From assembly GCF_027925155.1 (NCBI RefSeq), contig NZ_BSDY01000015.1, forward strand, positions 1 through 64,000: 64,000 nucleotides of DNA, read 5' to 3'. Positions 34,284 through 43,285 of this stretch are shown one piece after another. The DNA comes from Propionigenium maris DSM 9537 (GTDB lineage: Bacteria > Fusobacteriota > Fusobacteriia > Fusobacteriales > Fusobacteriaceae). Position numbers and translations under genes: made by a program. The stretch's first letter is position 1. Each line of letters begins with the position of its first letter. Below the pieces are notes generated by a model. It saw only the letters and a list, made by a program, of their open reading frames with translations. It had not been told where the DNA came from and ran no database searches.

Positions 34284-37058
34284 ATGAAAAAACTACTTGT
34301 AGTATTGCTGATACTCATATCGAGCTTCACCCTTCTAGGGGAGGACCTGAAGATGTCTCCCAAGCTGGATATGGGAATACTTGAAAATGGATTGACCTAC
34401 TATATCTATCCCAACCATAAACCTGAGGGGAAGGCATCACTGCACCTAGTGGTGGGAGCTGGTTCCCTTCAGGAGGACGACGACCAGCTGGGACTGGCTC
34501 ACTTTATAGAGCACATGGCATTTAACGGAACTACCAATTTTCCTGAAAATGAACTGGTAAGATACCTCCAGTCTACGGGAATGAAGTTCGGAGCGGACCT
34601 CAATGCCCATACTGGTTTTGGGGAAACTGTTTATAAGCTCCAGGTACCTACAGACAGGCCTGAGGAGCTGGAGAAGGCCTTTGAGATCCTCAGGGAGTGG
34701 GCTACAGAGATAACCTTCCTTCCCCAGGATGTAGAGGATGAGAAAAATGTAATCTTAGAGGAGTGGAGGCTGAGACAGGGGCTGAGGCAGAGGATATCCG
34801 ATGCCCAGAGAAAGGCCGTGTTTGGTGAATCCAGGTACGCAGAGAGGTTTCCCATCGGGGATCCCGATATAATCAGAAATGCCACACCAGAACTACTGAA
34901 GAGGTATTATGAAAAGTGGTATGTTCCTGAAAATATGGCTGTTATAGCTGTGGGAGACTTTGACAAGGAGGAAGTGGAGAAGTATATAGACAAGTACTTT
35001 AACTATAAGGGAAGAAGGGCACCTAAGCATAAGGAGTACAGGCTTGGAAGGGGAGATCACGAGATCTATACCTTCACAGACCACGAGATTACCCAGAGTA
35101 TGTTTGATATAATCGTGAAGGATGACAGAAGGGCCATAACAAAAAGGAAGGAGTACAGAGATTACCTTGTGCAGATGCTCTTTACCGGTATCCTGGAAAA
35201 CAGATATGCCTGGGAGGTAAAGGGAGCCGATCCTAAATTCAGAGAGGGCTACTCCTATAACTTCCCCATGGGACCTCACGACAGCATCCACATAGTGGGA
35301 GGTCTCCTGAGAGAGGATAATATGGAAGCTGGTATATATGAGCTTCAGAGATACCTGAAAACCATGGCATACTTTGATGTGTCCGATACTGAGCTCAAGG
35401 GAGAGAAGGCAAACCTCTACAAGACCTTTGAAGATATGAAGAAGAACAGGGACAGTATGGAGAGTGAGTCCTTTACAGCTGAGCTGAAGAAGCTCCACCT
35501 TGAGGGAGAGATATTTGCTGAGATGGACTATCAGTTTGAGGTCTTTACAGAGGTAATAAAGGATATAGGGGCCGAGGATATAAGGGAGTATGCAAGAAAG
35601 CTCTATGAGAGCAACAATGTGGGATACTTCCTGACAGCTCCCAAGACCAACGGAAATGGGGAGAGTGTAAAGGTCCCTAGCAAAGAGAGGATAGGGGAGA
35701 TCATAGAGGAGGTAAAAGCCGAGGAGCCTCTTAAGTATGAGCTAGATCTGGATAACCTGGAGCTTCAGCTTCCAGAGATAGAGGAGGGAAGAATCCTTGA
35801 AACTGTGGAGGAGAAGTATAATACGAGGTATATCCTGGAAAACGGCATAGAGGTTATTGTAAAGGATACCCCTTATGACAGGGATAAGATAAGCATAAAG
35901 TTCTTTAAGGACGGGGGAAGTTCAACCTTGGATTACGACGGATTCCTTGCATCTGAGTTCACCGATGTGATACCAGCTTCTGGTATAGGAAACCTGGATT
36001 CCATAGGAATGGATGTATTTCTAAAGGACAAGAACCTCACAATATCCCCGTATATAAAGGACTACTCCCACGGGATCGATATAAAGACCATAGGTAGGGA
36101 TTTGGAAACTACCCTTGCCATAAACTACCTTCTCATTACAGATCCTAAGATAGATGACACGATATATAGGAATACTATAGATCAGCAGAGGGAGGAGATC
36201 CTGAACAGGGGGAACTCTCCTATCACCCTCTACAGGGACAGGATTAAGGATATAGCTTCTGAGGGACACCCCAGAAGAAAACCTATGACCTTAGAGGAGG
36301 TAGAGGCCCTGAGAAAGGACAGGGTACTGGAAGCCTTTAAGGGAATCTATGGAAATATGAGGGGAAGTAAGGTTGTCATAGTGGGAAGCCTGAAGGATCT
36401 TCCAATGGAGGAGCTTATTAAAAGGTATATAGCAAGCCTTCCTGGTGAGGATGAGGATATCTCCAGCAGAGACCTGGGAATTGTACTCCCTGAGGGAAGG
36501 GTTAGGGATGATCTGGTTAAGGGTGTGGACAAGAAGAGTGCCGTAACCCTTATATACCCATACAGAAGGGACTACGTTTACAGAGACAGGGTACTCTATC
36601 TTGCCAGCTCACAGATCCTCAACAATATAATGCTAGAGGATGTAAGGGAGAAGATAGGAGGAGTGTACAGTATAAACAGTCATGCTGTTCTTACCCCTCT
36701 TATGAAGAAGGAAAACTACCTTGTCATCAGGTTTACAACTGATCCTGCCAGAAGAGATGAGGTAACTGAAGCGGTGAAGAGGTCTGTAGATAAACTCCTG
36801 GAGGGAGATTACCCAGGAAGGATGATCAAAAACACCGTGGAAAACTACAGATTTAACTACGCAGATATGCTCAAGGAAAATGATTTTTGGATGAGCTACC
36901 TCTACAGAAGGGAAGCTTATGGAGACGGATTTGAGATCATGACTCCAGAGGAGTATGAAGACCTTATTAAGAGAAGAAATATAGAGAAGTTTGTCGGGGG
37001 AGCAATAGACAGAGATAACTATATAGAAGTAAACCTTATTCCTGAGAGAGCGGAATAG
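34284..37058 (+). CDS. M16-family zinc protease (PqqL-like), exported
   Basis: A 924-residue periplasmic protease with a signal peptide (MKKLLVVLLILISSFTLLG). The inverted zinc motif HFIEH lies in GLAHFIEHMAFNGTTNF near residue 74, with the downstream Glu in the DVEDEKNVILEEW segment. Two M16 halves are visible: the catalytic N-terminal half and a C-terminal inactive half (from about 510) without HxxEH. The length matches PqqL-type enzymes of Gram-negatives. It may degrade peptides or TonB-dependent protein substrates; the target is unknown. AAGGAGGAG precedes the ATG. Confidence 0.92.
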   Translation: MKKLLVVLLILISSFTLLGEDLKMSPKLDMGILENGLTYYIYPNHKPEGKASLHLVVGAGSLQEDDDQLGLAHFIEHMAFNGTTNFPENELVRYLQSTGMKFGADLNAHTGFGETVYKLQVPTDRPEELEKAFEILREWATEITFLPQDVEDEKNVILEEWRLRQGLRQRISDAQRKAVFGESRYAERFPIGDPDIIRNATPELLKRYYEKWYVPENMAVIAVGDFDKEEVEKYIDKYFNYKGRRAPKHKEYRLGRGDHEIYTFTDHEITQSMFDIIVKDDRRAITKRKEYRDYLVQMLFTGILENRYAWEVKGADPKFREGYSYNFPMGPHDSIHIVGGLLREDNMEAGIYELQRYLKTMAYFDVSDTELKGEKANLYKTFEDMKKNRDSMESESFTAELKKLHLEGEIFAEMDYQFEVFTEVIKDIGAEDIREYARKLYESNNVGYFLTAPKTNGNGESVKVPSKERIGEIIEEVKAEEPLKYELDLDNLELQLPEIEEGRILETVEEKYNTRYILENGIEVIVKDTPYDRDKISIKFFKDGGSSTLDYDGFLASEFTDVIPASGIGNLDSIGMDVFLKDKNLTISPYIKDYSHGIDIKTIGRDLETTLAINYLLITDPKIDDTIYRNTIDQQREEILNRGNSPITLYRDRIKDIASEGHPRRKPMTLEEVEALRKDRVLEAFKGIYGNMRGSKVVIVGSLKDLPMEELIKRYIASLPGEDEDISSRDLGIVLPEGRVRDDLVKGVDKKSAVTLIYPYRRDYVYRDRVLYLASSQILNNIMLEDVREKIGGVYSINSHAVLTPLMKKENYLVIRFTTDPARRDEVTEAVKRSVDKLLEGDYPGRMIKNTVENYRFNYADMLKENDFWMSYLYRREAYGDGFEIMTPEEYEDLIKRRNIEKFVGGAIDRDNYIEVNLIPERAE

Positions 37059-37063
37059 AGGAA

Positions 37064-37096
37064 GAAAAGGGGCAGCCACTATGGCTGCCCCTTAAA
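37064..37096. terminator. Bidirectional terminator between the M16 gene and a hypothetical gene
   Basis: AAGGGGCAGCCA and TGGCTGCCCCTT form a perfect 12-pair stem around CTA. The minus-strand stop codon lies in the loop. T-tracts are modest on both sides. Confidence 0.82.
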
Positions 37097-37738
37097 TTTA
37101 CGGCTGTATACACGGTAGGACTCGGTGCCTATGGAGTTTATAATAATAATCCCCAGGGTCCTGGAAGCAATCTCCAGGGTCCCGTCAAAGAAGATCTTCT
37201 TTAGCCAGTACTTGGGGTTAGCAAGATTTGCCAGCATCCATCCCCTAGAGAGAAGATTCAGGAGTCTATACCTTTCCATCTTGGAGTAGAGAGGGTTGGA
37301 TTGGACCCTTTTCTTAAAGTCGTTGAGCTCTAAGACCTTGGAGAGCTTGAGCTTCTTAAATATCTCCAGCTTCTTGTCCTCTAAACTCTTAAGAATCCTC
37401 TCTGAGATGTGGATATTCAGAAGAAGGGCCTCCTCTAGAGTAAGCTCATAGAGGGGATACCTGGCATCTGGAGAGTATCTCTGAGAGATCTCCCTTATTA
37501 CCTCTATGGAGTTCTTTTTTATAAGCTTCAGGTTAGCCCCCATTCCAAAGTTTTCCAGTTTCGTAAACTCCCTCCTCTTCTCTCTGATTATATTCTTAAC
37601 ATCTTCTTCTTTTACCCCTTCTACTACCTCCATATGCTGAAGAAGTTCCTTGTTTTGTCTGTGTGCTGTATATATGAGGATGATGGACATACATAGCCCT
37701 ACAAAGGCGATCCCCGATAAAAATCCTATTAAAAACAT
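37079..37738 (-). CDS. Hypothetical membrane-anchored protein
   Basis: A 219-residue protein, not recognised. It has one N-terminal membrane helix (FLIGFLSGIAFVGLCMSIIL), then a long charged helical region rich in Lys, Glu and Leu, and a final amphipathic segment (ASRTLGIIIINSIGTESYRV) that may dip into the membrane. There is no Cys-rich or catalytic motif. ATG 37738 follows GGGGAGG; an ATG 39 bases upstream is less supported. The final FKGQP is encoded within the terminator stem. Confidence 0.72.
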   Translation of the reverse strand: MFLIGFLSGIAFVGLCMSIILIYTAHRQNKELLQHMEVVEGVKEEDVKNIIREKRREFTKLENFGMGANLKLIKKNSIEVIREISQRYSPDARYPLYELTLEEALLLNIHISERILKSLEDKKLEIFKKLKLSKVLELNDFKKRVQSNPLYSKMERYRLLNLLSRGWMLANLANPKYWLKKIFFDGTLEIASRTLGIIIINSIGTESYRVYSRKFKGQP

Positions 37739-37865
37739 GCGGCCTCCCCGATAATTTCTTTCTTTACATACTATCATCCCTATATTTTCCTGTCTATAAA
37801 ATTAGAGTATAAAAGTTACTGTGGAGAGGTAGATACCTTCAAGAGGAAGAGACAGAGCAGAGAAA

Positions 37866-37900
37866 CTATTGATGCAGCTATGCGTCACGTTGCGTTTTCT
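37866..37900 (+). repeat. Possible decayed end of the terminator-associated repeat (copy G)
   Basis: ATTGATGCAGCTATGCGTCACG then TTGCGTTTT resembles the 3' end of copies D to F, including CGTCACGTTGC. No 5' AAGGAAAG part and no terminator are present, and it lies between divergent genes, so it is a remnant at best. Confidence 0.35.
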
Positions 37901-38029
37901 GAAGATGAAAAATATACTACAATAGACCTGTAAAAGAGAATTTAAATTCTTTATAAAAGCTTTATAGATTAAAGGCTTATGTAGAATTTTATAAATATCA
38001 TTAAAATTTAAAAGATTAGGAGGGGGCAG

Positions 38030-39376
38030 ATGAAAGAGATCTTAAAAGAGGTAATAGAGGAGAGAGCTCAGGAACTGAAAGGGATGGCAAAGAAGATCTG
38101 GGACAACCCAGAACTGGGATATGAAGAATTTTTTGCCTCAAAACTTCAAAGCGATTATATGGAGAAAAATGGCTTTGCCATAAGGGAGGTTCTCAACCTT
38201 CCAACCGCCTTCATAGCTGAGTATGGAGAGGGAGGCCCAGTAGTAGGAGTTTTAGGGGAATATGATGCCCTCCCTGGATTCTCCCAGCTGGAGGGGGTAA
38301 CCTTTAAAGCTGCTACAGAATCTGAAAATCCCAACGGTCATGGGTGCGGGCATAACCTACTGGGAGTTGCAGGTATTGGAGCATGCCTAGCTATTAAGGA
38401 AGCGATAGACAGGGGAATTGTAAGGTGCAGGATAAGGTATTATGGATGTCCTGCAGAGGAGCTTTTAACGGGAAAGGTCAGGATGGAGGAGGAGGGAGTA
38501 TTTAAAGATCTAGATCTTGCCCTTTCCTATCATCCCTCTGATAAAAATGCAGTCTGGGCTATGAAGACCCCGGCAATGATACGGGCTAACTTTAACTTCG
38601 AGGGAACGGAAGCCCATGCAGGCTACAACCCTGAAGACGGAAGAAGTGCCCTGGACGCAGTGGAACTAATGAATATAGGAAGCAACTACCTAAGAGAACA
38701 TATGTCAAGAACCTCGAGAATACACTACACAATAACAGACGGGGGAAAGGCTCCAAATATAGTTCCAGGAGAGGCTTCATCAAGCTACCATATCAGATCT
38801 GAATCAAAGGAGAGTGTAGAGGCTCTCTATGAGAGAGTAGTGAAGGTGGCAAGGGGAGCAGCTATGATGACTGAAACCGAAGTGGAGGTAGATTTCATTG
38901 GGGAGATCTATGACTATGAACCCTCCAATGTCTTAAAAGGTGTAGCTAAGGAAAACTTGGAGTTTGCAGGGAAGATCCTACTCACAGATGAGGAAAAAAA
39001 CTATGCTAGGGAACTGTCAGCCACAATAGATCCTAAGATGAGAGAGAGGGCTAGGAAAGCTATTGGATTAGAGGAAGAGGAGGTCTTTTCTACAAGGAAG
39101 ATTATGATAGAGGTAGAGCCTGTAGGGGGAGCCACAGATGTAGGGAATGTCTCCTATATAGCCCCTACTATAATAATCTCTACAGCCTGTATGCCCGCAG
39201 GTATATCACCCCATAGTTGGCAAGCCACAGCTTCCTTTGGAAGTGAGCTGGGGTTGAAGGGAATGATACACGGATCCAAAGCCATGGCAGGGACTATCTG
39301 GGATGTATGCACCGATCGAGAGCTATTGGAGAGGATTATAAAGGACCACAGGGAAAAGGCTCTGAAGCAAGGTTAA
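38030..39376 (+). CDS. M20-family amidohydrolase (AbgB-like)
   Basis: A 448-residue metallohydrolase. Markers are NPELGYEEFFA, GEYDALPGF, NGHGCGHNLLGVAGIGACLA (metal His and Cys/Asp region), GCPAEELLTGKVRMEEEG and the late HSWQATASFGSELGLKG, as in p-aminobenzoyl-glutamate hydrolase subunit B and related aminoacylases. The dimerisation domain lies between residues 185 and 300. The substrate is probably an N-acyl amino acid or p-aminobenzoyl-glutamate. GGAGGGGG precedes the ATG. Monocistronic. Confidence 0.9.
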   Translation: MKEILKEVIEERAQELKGMAKKIWDNPELGYEEFFASKLQSDYMEKNGFAIREVLNLPTAFIAEYGEGGPVVGVLGEYDALPGFSQLEGVTFKAATESENPNGHGCGHNLLGVAGIGACLAIKEAIDRGIVRCRIRYYGCPAEELLTGKVRMEEEGVFKDLDLALSYHPSDKNAVWAMKTPAMIRANFNFEGTEAHAGYNPEDGRSALDAVELMNIGSNYLREHMSRTSRIHYTITDGGKAPNIVPGEASSSYHIRSESKESVEALYERVVKVARGAAMMTETEVEVDFIGEIYDYEPSNVLKGVAKENLEFAGKILLTDEEKNYARELSATIDPKMRERARKAIGLEEEEVFSTRKIMIEVEPVGGATDVGNVSYIAPTIIISTACMPAGISPHSWQATASFGSELGLKGMIHGSKAMAGTIWDVCTDRELLERIIKDHREKALKQG

Positions 39377-39399
39377 GAAGACAAAAGAGAGATAACTAT

Positions 39400-39429
39400 A
39401 AAGGGAGCTCTATCAGAGCTCCCTTTAAA
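39400..39429. terminator. Bidirectional terminator between the M20 and OmpA genes
   Basis: AAAGGGAGCTCT and AGAGCTCCCTTT form a 12-pair perfect stem around ATC, with AT-rich flanks on both sides. Confidence 0.8.
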
Positions 39430-39470
39430 TTATATGTATATCTGAAATTTCTTCCAATAGAAACTTACTT

Positions 39471-40517
39471 TTAGTTTGCAGGTGTGAAGTTAACCTCTAC
39501 TCTTCTGTTCTCTCTTCTAAGCTCAGGAGTTGAGTTATCATTTAGGAAGTTAGTATTACCTCTTCCCTCAGAGATAACTTCGATGTTTTCATTGTTAAGG
39601 TTCTCCACGATGATATCCTTAGCTCTGTCAGCTCTCTTCTGAGATAGGGATTTGTTGTATGCTTCTCTACCAACGTTGTCTGTATAACCTGTAACCTCAA
39701 GAGTTCCCTTCTCTTCAGCAAGGTCTGCTGCCATCTCCTCAAAGAACTTTACGCTCTCCTCTGAAGGCTCAAATCCATTTGTATCGTAGTTTTCAGGTAG
39801 GATGTGATCTCTGTACTTTGAAAGCATCTCCTGTCTCATCTCTGCCTGCTTAGCAGCTTCCATCTCAGCAGCTACTCTCTCCTCTTCAATCTTCTTCTGC
39901 TGTGCTTCAAGTCTAGCAGCTTCTTCAGCCTGGTGTCTCTCCTGCTCAAGTCTAGCAGCTTCCTCAGCTTCTCTTGCTATCCTGTCTCTTTTGTTCTCTC
40001 CCAGTCTGTAACCAAACTTAACAGAGAGGATTCCTGCCTGGTCTCCAGAGTACATCTTTGAAGAACCTCCAAGATCCATAGACTCATACAGAGCTTCCAT
40101 TGTGATTCTTCCAAATTCCTTACCGATACCTGCAGCACCGTAGAATCCGTCCTTGGCGTCGGAAGAATCATACATAGCCCATCCAGCTCTACCTACCAGG
40201 TAGAATAGGTCCTCTCCTACTCCATACTTACCAGTTAAGTATAGAGGGAATGCATTGGCTTCAGATGATGCCAGGGAGTTATTAGAACCTGAATCTCCCT
40301 TAAACTCACTCTTCCATTCTAAACCAAATCCATAGTCAAGGGGCATCTCTGCTGCGTTGAATAGTACCTCGGCTCCTAAGCTGCCTCCCATATCAAAGTC
40401 AGCATAGCTGTTCTTTCCCTCTCTCCAAGGCTCAAGCCCTGCCTTAAGCTCAAGTTGTGCACCGTAGATGCTCGCAGTTGTAGCCAGTGCAGCTACCATA
40501 ATTGCAATTTTCTTCAT
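39471..40517 (-). CDS. OmpA-family outer-membrane protein
   Basis: A 348-residue protein: signal peptide (1-19), an N-terminal beta-barrel-like region with alternating hydrophobic strands (to about 180), an Ala/Glu/Gln-rich coiled coil (about 188-250, EEAARLEQERHQAEEAARLE), and a C-terminal OmpA domain that binds peptidoglycan (EVTGYTDNVGREAYNKSLSQ, then RRENRRVEV). The design tethers the outer membrane to the wall. ATG 40517 follows AAAGGAGAG. The strong promoter suggests an abundant protein. Confidence 0.93.
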   Translation of the reverse strand: MKKIAIMVAALATTASIYGAQLELKAGLEPWREGKNSYADFDMGGSLGAEVLFNAAEMPLDYGFGLEWKSEFKGDSGSNNSLASSEANAFPLYLTGKYGVGEDLFYLVGRAGWAMYDSSDAKDGFYGAAGIGKEFGRITMEALYESMDLGGSSKMYSGDQAGILSVKFGYRLGENKRDRIAREAEEAARLEQERHQAEEAARLEAQQKKIEEERVAAEMEAAKQAEMRQEMLSKYRDHILPENYDTNGFEPSEESVKFFEEMAADLAEEKGTLEVTGYTDNVGREAYNKSLSQKRADRAKDIIVENLNNENIEVISEGRGNTNFLNDNSTPELRRENRRVEVNFTPAN

Positions 40518-40594
40518 GTTATCTCTCCTTTCCAAGTAGTTCATAGTTGTTTTTCATAGATGGGATAGAAACCCATATAATTTAAACAAAAGCA

Positions 40595-40623
40595 ATTATA
40601 CAGTATTTTTTTACTAAATCCAA
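40595..40623 (-). promoter_or_regulatory. Promoter of the OmpA-family gene
   Basis: On the minus strand TTGGAT (40618-40623) and TATAAT (40595-40600) are 17 bases apart, leaving a leader of about 75 bases. Confidence 0.78.
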
Positions 40624-40661
40624 CTGTTTTATTAGGTATAGTAATTCAAACGAGTGTTTTT

Positions 40662-41612
40662 TTATTTTATATAGGTTCTCTTTAAGATCCCAGTTTCCAG
40701 TGGACTAAGTTCATATTTTCCTAAGAGAGAGAGTTCTACAAGATATCTATAGGTTTCCTCTACTCCCCTTTCGATGGAATACTCTATTTTCCCTCCAGCC
40801 TGGAGGAGCTTGGAAATATCTCCATGGAGATCCACTGCCCTGAAGGGGAACCAGTCCCTGGCTTTGATCCCATGTACCTCCTCATCTACCCATATTACAT
40901 TAGATTTTTTTCCTAAGATATTTTCAACTACCCCTATAAACTCCTCGAAGGTAATGGTTTCCCTTCCTGCTATATTGAAGGTCTCATTGTCAAAGGTGCT
41001 TTTTTCAAGGGCGGTTATGATATTCCCTGTGAGGTCTCCTATATATCCAAAGTGCACTCTTGTCCTCCTCTTGGGGATGAAGATGGGTTTACTATCCAGG
41101 ATACGGTTTATGAAGTAGGTCTCCCTGTCCAGGTTATTTCCAGGGCCATAGATGTAGAAGGGCCTGAAGATAGTGTAGGAGGAGTTATACTTTTTACTTA
41201 CCTTCTTTAAGGTCTCCTCACACCGATACTTATTCAAAGCATACTCTCCCCAAACTGGATTCTTACCTACCCTGTCTCCTTCTTTAAAGGGGGCTTCCTC
41301 CTCATCTTGATAGATAGAAGCAGAGCTTATAAAGATATACTTGCCGTACCTTCCCTGTAGAGCTATCAACGATTTTTCCACCTGATGGTCCTCATATGCC
41401 GATACATCTATAACTCCGTGAAAGTACCGGTCCTTCAGAAGCTCCTCCAGATCCTGGGAGTTGTTCCTGTCCCCCTTCAGATGGATGGCTCCCGGGGGAT
41501 TGGGTCTGCTTCCCCTGTTGAAAAGGTATACCTTGTAGCCACCTTCTACCAGTGCTTCTCCAATGCTTCTTCCCACAAACTGATTTCCCCCAAAGATCAA
41601 GATCCTCTTCAT
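40662..41612 (-). CDS. NAD(P)-dependent epimerase/reductase, extended SDR family
   Basis: A 316-residue Rossmann enzyme. The nucleotide motif is ILIFGGNQFVGRSIGEAL at the N-terminus, followed by GDRNN, IDVSAYE, FISSASIYQ, the catalytic YALNKYRCE (YxxxK), and RPFYIYGPGNNLDRE. This matches atypical/extended SDRs such as nucleoside-sugar epimerases. The substrate is unknown and there are no sugar genes beside it. The ATG at 41612 lies a little after an AGGAGG site. Confidence 0.85.
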   Translation of the reverse strand: MKRILIFGGNQFVGRSIGEALVEGGYKVYLFNRGSRPNPPGAIHLKGDRNNSQDLEELLKDRYFHGVIDVSAYEDHQVEKSLIALQGRYGKYIFISSASIYQDEEEAPFKEGDRVGKNPVWGEYALNKYRCEETLKKVSKKYNSSYTIFRPFYIYGPGNNLDRETYFINRILDSKPIFIPKRRTRVHFGYIGDLTGNIITALEKSTFDNETFNIAGRETITFEEFIGVVENILGKKSNVIWVDEEVHGIKARDWFPFRAVDLHGDISKLLQAGGKIEYSIERGVEETYRYLVELSLLGKYELSPLETGILKRTYIK

Positions 41613-41691
41613 ATGTCCTCCTCTGGATACTTTTCATTTAAACACCTTGGTATTTCAACCTAAAGTAACATAGAGAACCATGGATTTCAAG

Positions 41692-41713
41692 AAAAAAGGG
41701 GCCATAGGCCCCC
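41692..41713 (-). terminator. Terminator of the tonB-hutZ-hmuF-hutX operon
   Basis: On the minus strand GGGGCC and GGCCCC pair around TAT, followed by six T residues, directly after the hutX stop. Confidence 0.88.
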
Positions 41714-41716
41714 TAA

Positions 41717-42190
41717 CTAGACAATATTATTAAAGCTCTCTAAGCATTCAGGAATAAGCTCCTTCTTCTCATTTCTAGGAACATAGACACTGAAGATCTC
41801 CTTCCTGTCCTCTGAATAGAACTTTATAGAGCAGCTCCTTCTCCCGAACATGATATCATCTACCAGATAGATAGAGTGAATTCTTCCCACACTGAGGTGT
41901 CCTCCTATGGAGGAATCCTTGTCGTGGAAGTTAAGGTAGCCGTGACCATAGAATCCCTTAGGGAACTTATCGTTTATCTCTAGTACGAAGCCCTCTGTAA
42001 CAAGAAGAAGGAATACTCTCTCCCAGCCTCTTAAGGTTTCAAAGAGGTCCTCTATCCTTTCTCTCGGGTATTCCCTTACATTGGGAGCATTCTTCAGTAC
42101 CTCTGTATATTCAGCTCCAATCTCCTTGGCAATCTGTGCCAGAGAGATCTTCTTATTTTCCTTTTGTAGTGCCTCTATCTCGGTTCTCAT
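41717..42190 (-). CDS. hutX: HutX-family cytosolic heme carrier
   Basis: A 157-residue protein of the HutX/ChuX family. Conserved runs are VTEGFVLEINDKFPKGFYGHGYLNF, GGHLSVGRIHSIYLVDD and FGRRSCSIKFYSED. Known members bind heme in the cytosol and hand it to degrading enzymes. It is the last gene of a minus-strand heme operon, nine bases after hmuF, with AGGAGG before the ATG. The hutX-hutZ-hutW trio is a known heme utilisation set in Vibrio. Confidence 0.9.
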   Translation of the reverse strand: MRTEIEALQKENKKISLAQIAKEIGAEYTEVLKNAPNVREYPRERIEDLFETLRGWERVFLLLVTEGFVLEINDKFPKGFYGHGYLNFHDKDSSIGGHLSVGRIHSIYLVDDIMFGRRSCSIKFYSEDRKEIFSVYVPRNEKKELIPECLESFNNIV

Positions 42191-42199
42191 TAATTCCTC

Positions 42200-42706
42200 C
42201 TATAGTCCTGCTAAAATCTCTGTAAAGGTATTGCACGCATTGTCGAAATCCTCTTCATTTGGGTGTTTGCTGGCATCCTCCCACCTCTTGAGTCTTTCTG
42301 GGTTTGGTGAGTGAGGGTGCTTCTCTGGAAGTTCAGACATCCAGGCGATAAGCTTGGGGTCTATAGCCCCCTGACAGTGGAATCTTCCAACGATCTCATT
42401 TCCCTTGTCTGTAAAGAGCTTGTCTATAGCTGTAATACAGTCCTCGGCGTGCTTTGAATCAGGGTAAGCTCCCAGGGTAAAGAAGTATGCAACCCTCTTG
42501 CCTTCGATAGTATCGATAAACCTAAGGGCCTTTGTATCAGCAGTTCCCTTGTCGATCCATGTACCAACAACAACAAGGTCGTAGTCATTAACAGCGGTAA
42601 CATCTGAAATATCCACTATCTCTCCCTGAGGAAATGCCTTTAATACAGCCTCTCCAACCTTTCTTGTGTTTCCTGTTTTACTTGAATATGCAATAAGTGT
42701 TTTCAT
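42200..42706 (-). CDS. hmuF: Flavodoxin-like electron donor, HmuF type
   Basis: A 168-residue flavodoxin-fold protein with the FMN phosphate loop YSSKTGNTRKVG at the N-terminus, DYDLVVVGTWIDKG, and YFFTLGAYPDSKHAEDC. The C-terminal part (HPHSPNPERLKRWEDASKHP) is typical of the Flavodoxin_3/HmuF group. In Fusobacterium such a flavodoxin supplies electrons to the radical-SAM heme enzyme HmuW, which is encoded divergently here. Nine bases upstream of hutX in the operon. Confidence 0.87.
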   Translation of the reverse strand: MKTLIAYSSKTGNTRKVGEAVLKAFPQGEIVDISDVTAVNDYDLVVVGTWIDKGTADTKALRFIDTIEGKRVAYFFTLGAYPDSKHAEDCITAIDKLFTDKGNEIVGRFHCQGAIDPKLIAWMSELPEKHPHSPNPERLKRWEDASKHPNEEDFDNACNTFTEILAGL

Positions 42707-42740
42707 TGTAGCCTCCTTAGCTTTATAGTAATTTTAGATT

Positions 42741-43250
42741 TTATCTGTGTCCCATTCCTTCAAGTCCCTTCTTGTGTACTACCTCTCCGTCTGCCTCTAC
42801 ATCAAAGGCCAGTCCGAACCCCTTTACAAAGCTCCCCTCTCCAAGGTTTAACTCGACTAAGTGGAAGTCCTCCATTCCTCTAAGAACCTGGTAAATATTT
42901 CCATGAAGCTCCTCGAAGATATTCATAATCCCTTCGAATATATCATCTCTCTCCATGAATCTGGCCTTAGCTTTGGCATTTGATCTTACCCTTGCTGCTA
43001 TATTGCTGGCTTTCCTTTCATCCTCTATAAACTGCAGGGATAGATCGGCATTAGCTCTCAGGTTATGGTAGTGGTCTGCTATCTCACTTATATATATAAA
43101 GTGCCTCCCCTCAATATTTGCATAGGGAGCATAGGATGCAAGGAGGCCCTTGGGACCGGTGGTAGCCATCATAACTGAACCACACGATGCTCTGAACTCC
43201 TCCATCTCCCTTCTTATATCCTCTAAGTTTATCTCTGCTAACTTTCTCAT
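42741..43250 (-). CDS. hutZ: HutZ/HugZ-family heme utilisation protein
   Basis: A 169-residue split-barrel (pyridoxamine-oxidase-like) protein. The motif SYAPYANIEGRHFIYISEIA, followed by DHYHNLRANADLSLQFIEDE, is the HugZ heme-binding signature, and the C-terminus has GFGLAFDVE and ends GMGHR, whose His is a plausible heme ligand. Known members bind heme and take part in its storage or oxidative opening; in an anaerobe a carrier role is likelier (inference). Between tonB and hmuF. Confidence 0.88.
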   Translation of the reverse strand: MRKLAEINLEDIRREMEEFRASCGSVMMATTGPKGLLASYAPYANIEGRHFIYISEIADHYHNLRANADLSLQFIEDERKASNIAARVRSNAKAKARFMERDDIFEGIMNIFEELHGNIYQVLRGMEDFHLVELNLGEGSFVKGFGLAFDVEADGEVVHKKGLEGMGHR

Positions 43251-43285
43251 CTTTCTCTCCTCATATCTGGCTTTAGAAGCCTTTT

